Positions 12,332 through 13,924 of a DNA stretch of 13,924 nt are shown piece by piece (the first letter of the stretch is position 1; each line of letters begins with the position of its first letter). The translations under genes were made by a program, and so were the position numbers. Location: the NCBI GenBank assembly GCA_003483675.1, contig DMYK01000533.1:541-14464 (forward strand), read 5' to 3'. A model generated the notes under the pieces. The model saw nothing but the letters and a program-made list of their open reading frames with translations, made no database searches and had not been told where the DNA came from. Origin of the DNA: Microcoleaceae cyanobacterium UBA11344 (GTDB lineage: Bacteria > Cyanobacteriota > Cyanobacteriia > Cyanobacteriales > Microcoleaceae).

Positions 12332-13324
12332 CTAGCCCAGTAAAAATTTAGTAGGACTAGATCCTGGCAATAAATTCAAGCTGAGATTTCCGCCACCTTC
12401 AATCACAGCCACCGTGTCAAAGCGCTCTGTTTGGATTGCTAAATCTCGATTATTGTTGATGGGAAACAGAATGTAGTGAGCTAAAGACCCAAAGAACTGG
12501 ATGCTATCCTGGCCTTTGGTAAAGTTCTGAATTGTAGCAAAACCAGGCCCGATGTATAACTCTGCTAGAGGGGATGGCAGATTACGGGCGAATAGTTGAT
12601 AGTCGCCCAACACAAATTTATCACGACCGATACCGCCAATGAGAGTATCAAATTCATTGCTGCCACCACTGTCATACGATCGGGCGCCGTAAGCATATTC
12701 TACACTTACTTTAACTCCAATTATTTCAACATTTTCCGTCCCGATACCGGGAACGATATCATTGCCGGAAGTTCCGACAAAAGTCGCAGAACGGCTAGGC
12801 TCAAATTGCCCAAACTTCATGTAGTGTTCTCTCCCGGTTGTAAAGGTTCCTGAGTTGACAAACGGCACGATATCGGGGTTTTTCTTTAAGTATTCCGTTT
12901 CAAAGAAAGAAGTGCCAAACCGACGCTCTTTGGCTCCGAATTTGACGAAGTGCTGGTAGCCATCTTTAAAAGTTCCATTCTGAATAAACGGCAGCAAATA
13001 TCGGTTATTTGCTAGATAAAACGTTTCGTCATATTCAGGCGATACGCGAGTGCGACCCTCTTCGTAACCGAACTGGATAAAGTGGTCTAGGCCTGTAGCA
13101 AAAGGCGCGTTTGGGTTGACAGTGCGGACGAAGGGTGCTAGCTCTGGGTTGTTGGCCAGGTAAGTGGCTTCGTCAAAATACCGCGATACTTTGGTTAGGC
13201 CGGCGGCTTGACCAAATTTTTCAAAGTGTTCTAGTCCAGATTTGACGATTCCTGCATCAATGGCTGGTTTGACCCAAGGATATTGCGAAAGGTAGTATTG
13301 TTCGTCAAAGATATCGTAATTCAT
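12332..13324 (-). CDS. Repeat protein with C-terminal RTX-like calcium-binding region
   Basis: The 330-residue protein starts with four degenerate repeats of about 45 residues (about 4-178). Their pattern is aromatic-D/E-E-x-x-YL-x-x-NP-x-hydrophobic-x-PF-(7-12)-G-x-x-H-F/Y-x-K/Q-FG-x-x-E-x-R. A C-terminal region follows: FVGTSGNDIVPGIG, the RTX-like GGIGRDKFVLGD, and FATIQNFTKGQDSIQFFG. This tail is typical of cyanobacterial hemolysin-type proteins, which in the RTX family leave the cell through type I secretion using a C-terminal signal. There is no N-terminal signal peptide, which fits. Only one or two glycine-rich nonapeptides remain, so calcium binding is uncertain. AGGA (13329-13332 on the plus-strand map) precedes the ATG. 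The upstream partial gene is a clear paralog. Confidence 0.82.
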   Translation of the reverse strand: MNYDIFDEQYYLSQYPWVKPAIDAGIVKSGLEHFEKFGQAAGLTKVSRYFDEATYLANNPELAPFVRTVNPNAPFATGLDHFIQFGYEEGRTRVSPEYDETFYLANNRYLLPFIQNGTFKDGYQHFVKFGAKERRFGTSFFETEYLKKNPDIVPFVNSGTFTTGREHYMKFGQFEPSRSATFVGTSGNDIVPGIGTENVEIIGVKVSVEYAYGARSYDSGGSNEFDTLIGGIGRDKFVLGDYQLFARNLPSPLAELYIGPGFATIQNFTKGQDSIQFFGSLAHYILFPINNNRDLAIQTERFDTVAVIEGGGNLSLNLLPGSSPTKFLLG

Positions 13325-13350
13325 AGTTTCCTGTTCAAAAGTGCGATCGC

Positions 13351-13397
13351 AAAAAAGTCATCTATCATCAATATTAGCTAATACTGATGATAGATGA
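13351..13397 (-). terminator. Rho-independent terminator of the upstream RTX-like paralog
   Basis: A 40-bp near-perfect palindrome (13358-13397) has 13-bp outer arms, one mismatched pair and a 12-bp perfect palindromic core, TATTAGCTAATA. On the minus strand it is followed after a C by six T residues (13356-13351). It lies 28 bp after the stop of the partial paralog and upstream of the next gene, so the two paralogs are probably separate transcripts. Confidence 0.78.
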
Positions 13398-13434
13398 CCA
13401 ATGACCAATGACTAATGACCAATAACTAACCAAT
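13393..13434. repeat. Heptad array crossing the stop codon of the RTX-like paralog
   Basis: Six units in one register: GATGACC, AATGACC, AATGACT, AATGACC, AATAACT and AACCAAT. The minus-strand stop codon (13426-13428) lies inside it, so the last codons of the gene are encoded by repeat sequence. The other end overlaps the terminator palindrome by five bases. Confidence 0.7.
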
Positions 13435-13924
13435 CATGAAAGTACCATTACCATTAGATCCTTGGAAGGTCAAATTCAAACTTGCTCCTCCTTGAATCAC
13501 GCCGAGCACATCTCCAAAACGCCGGATTGACAAATCGTTGCCAACGGGATTCAGGCTGTAGCCGTCGCTTAAAGAATTTCCTTGCAGTTGGATTTTATCC
13601 TTTGCTATTTCGAAGTTCTGAATAGTAGCTTGACCGCTACCCAAATAGAGCGGTGTCGCATTTACATTCCCGGCTGTAGCAGGAACTCCGAGTACGAATC
13701 TATCAACTCCCGGGCTGCCAGTCAGGACATCGAACTCATTGGTTCCAAAGCTTTCATACTTCCGATTTCCTGTGGGAGCGATACCTACTTCCACTCCAAT
13801 CTCTTCGACATTCCCCACACCAACACCAGTTAGAACATCGCTGCTGCTGCTGCCGACAAAAGTAGCGTCGCGGTTTGGCTCGTTTTGCCCAAAACTGAAG
13901 TAGTGATCCCGACCGGTTTTCAAG
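13426..13924 (-). CDS. RTX-like protein, C-terminal part (5' end outside window)
   Basis: The frame is open to the window edge; the TTG at 13923 is simply the last in-frame codon, not a start. The 165 visible residues begin in the middle of a TGRDHYFSFGQNEP repeat, matching the fourth repeat of the downstream protein. They continue with DATFVGSSSSDVLTGVG, NEFDVLTGSPGVDRFVLG, a gap-rich linker, and SGQATIQNFEIAKDKIQLQG. The arrangement is collinear with the C-terminal half of the 12332-13324 product, so the genes are tandem paralogs. The terminal residues FMIG replace FLLG. Function is inferred as for the paralog: an exported or surface protein with a degenerate RTX region. Confidence 0.82.
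   Translation of the reverse strand, partial: LKTGRDHYFSFGQNEPNRDATFVGSSSSDVLTGVGVGNVEEIGVEVGIAPTGNRKYESFGTNEFDVLTGSPGVDRFVLGVPATAGNVNATPLYLGSGQATIQNFEIAKDKIQLQGNSLSDGYSLNPVGNDLSIRRFGDVLGVIQGGASLNLTFQGSNGNGTFMIG

Noticed and set aside
1..13924. tRNA, rRNA, toxin-antitoxin or defence system
   Set aside because: I found no tRNA or rRNA sequence and no toxin-antitoxin pair. The lone Uma2 nuclease-like gene has no partner that would support a defence claim.

Overview
The window looks like chromosomal DNA from a filamentous, non-heterocystous cyanobacterium of the Microcoleus/Oscillatoria type. I infer this from nine copies of the HIP1 octamer GCGATCGC (at 1788, 6949, 7101, 7732, 10830, 11431, 12253, 12277 and 13343), many heptameric short tandem repeats, GC-rich palindromes between AT-rich genes, and gene content usual for that group (Uma2-type endonuclease, lipid-A-disaccharide-synthase-related protein, RTX-like proteins). 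No database search was possible, so the taxonomy is inference.

Layout. 1-495 is the end of a sensor histidine kinase. 651-1033 is a decayed cheB methylesterase. 1097-2191 is a GT-B-like glycosyltransferase and 2307-2723 a YjbQ/UPF0047 protein. These converge on a SOUL-family heme-binding-like gene (2910-3437, minus) across a 7-bp-periodic repeat array that fills the gap from stop codon to stop codon. gltD (3745-5229), the small subunit of glutamate synthase, converges on priA (5406-7991, minus) across nested GC-rich inverted repeats. A spermidine/thermospermine-synthase-like gene (8265-9209) and a 56-codon Pmp3/YqaE membrane protein gene (9249-9419) form a probable two-gene operon ending in a strong terminator. 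A lipid-A-disaccharide-synthase-related gene (9651-10931, minus) diverges from an ankyrin-repeat gene (10968-11444) with only 36 bp between them. A Uma2-family gene (11524-12246) then converges on two tandem minus-strand paralogs with C-terminal RTX-like regions (12332-13324, and 13426 to the window edge).

Most genes are single housekeeping or accessory functions: nitrogen assimilation, replication restart, polyamine synthesis, envelope glycosylation and exported repeat proteins. I see no defence island, CRISPR array, phage block, rRNA or tRNA. The most unusual content is in the non-coding DNA. Heptad arrays keep one 7-bp register while changing word, and they run into start or stop codons. 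Several palindromic repeat families are present. Two conserved genes (priA and the LpxB-like gene) carry short GC-rich segments that look like in-frame repeat insertions. I did not find a convincing new multi-gene system.
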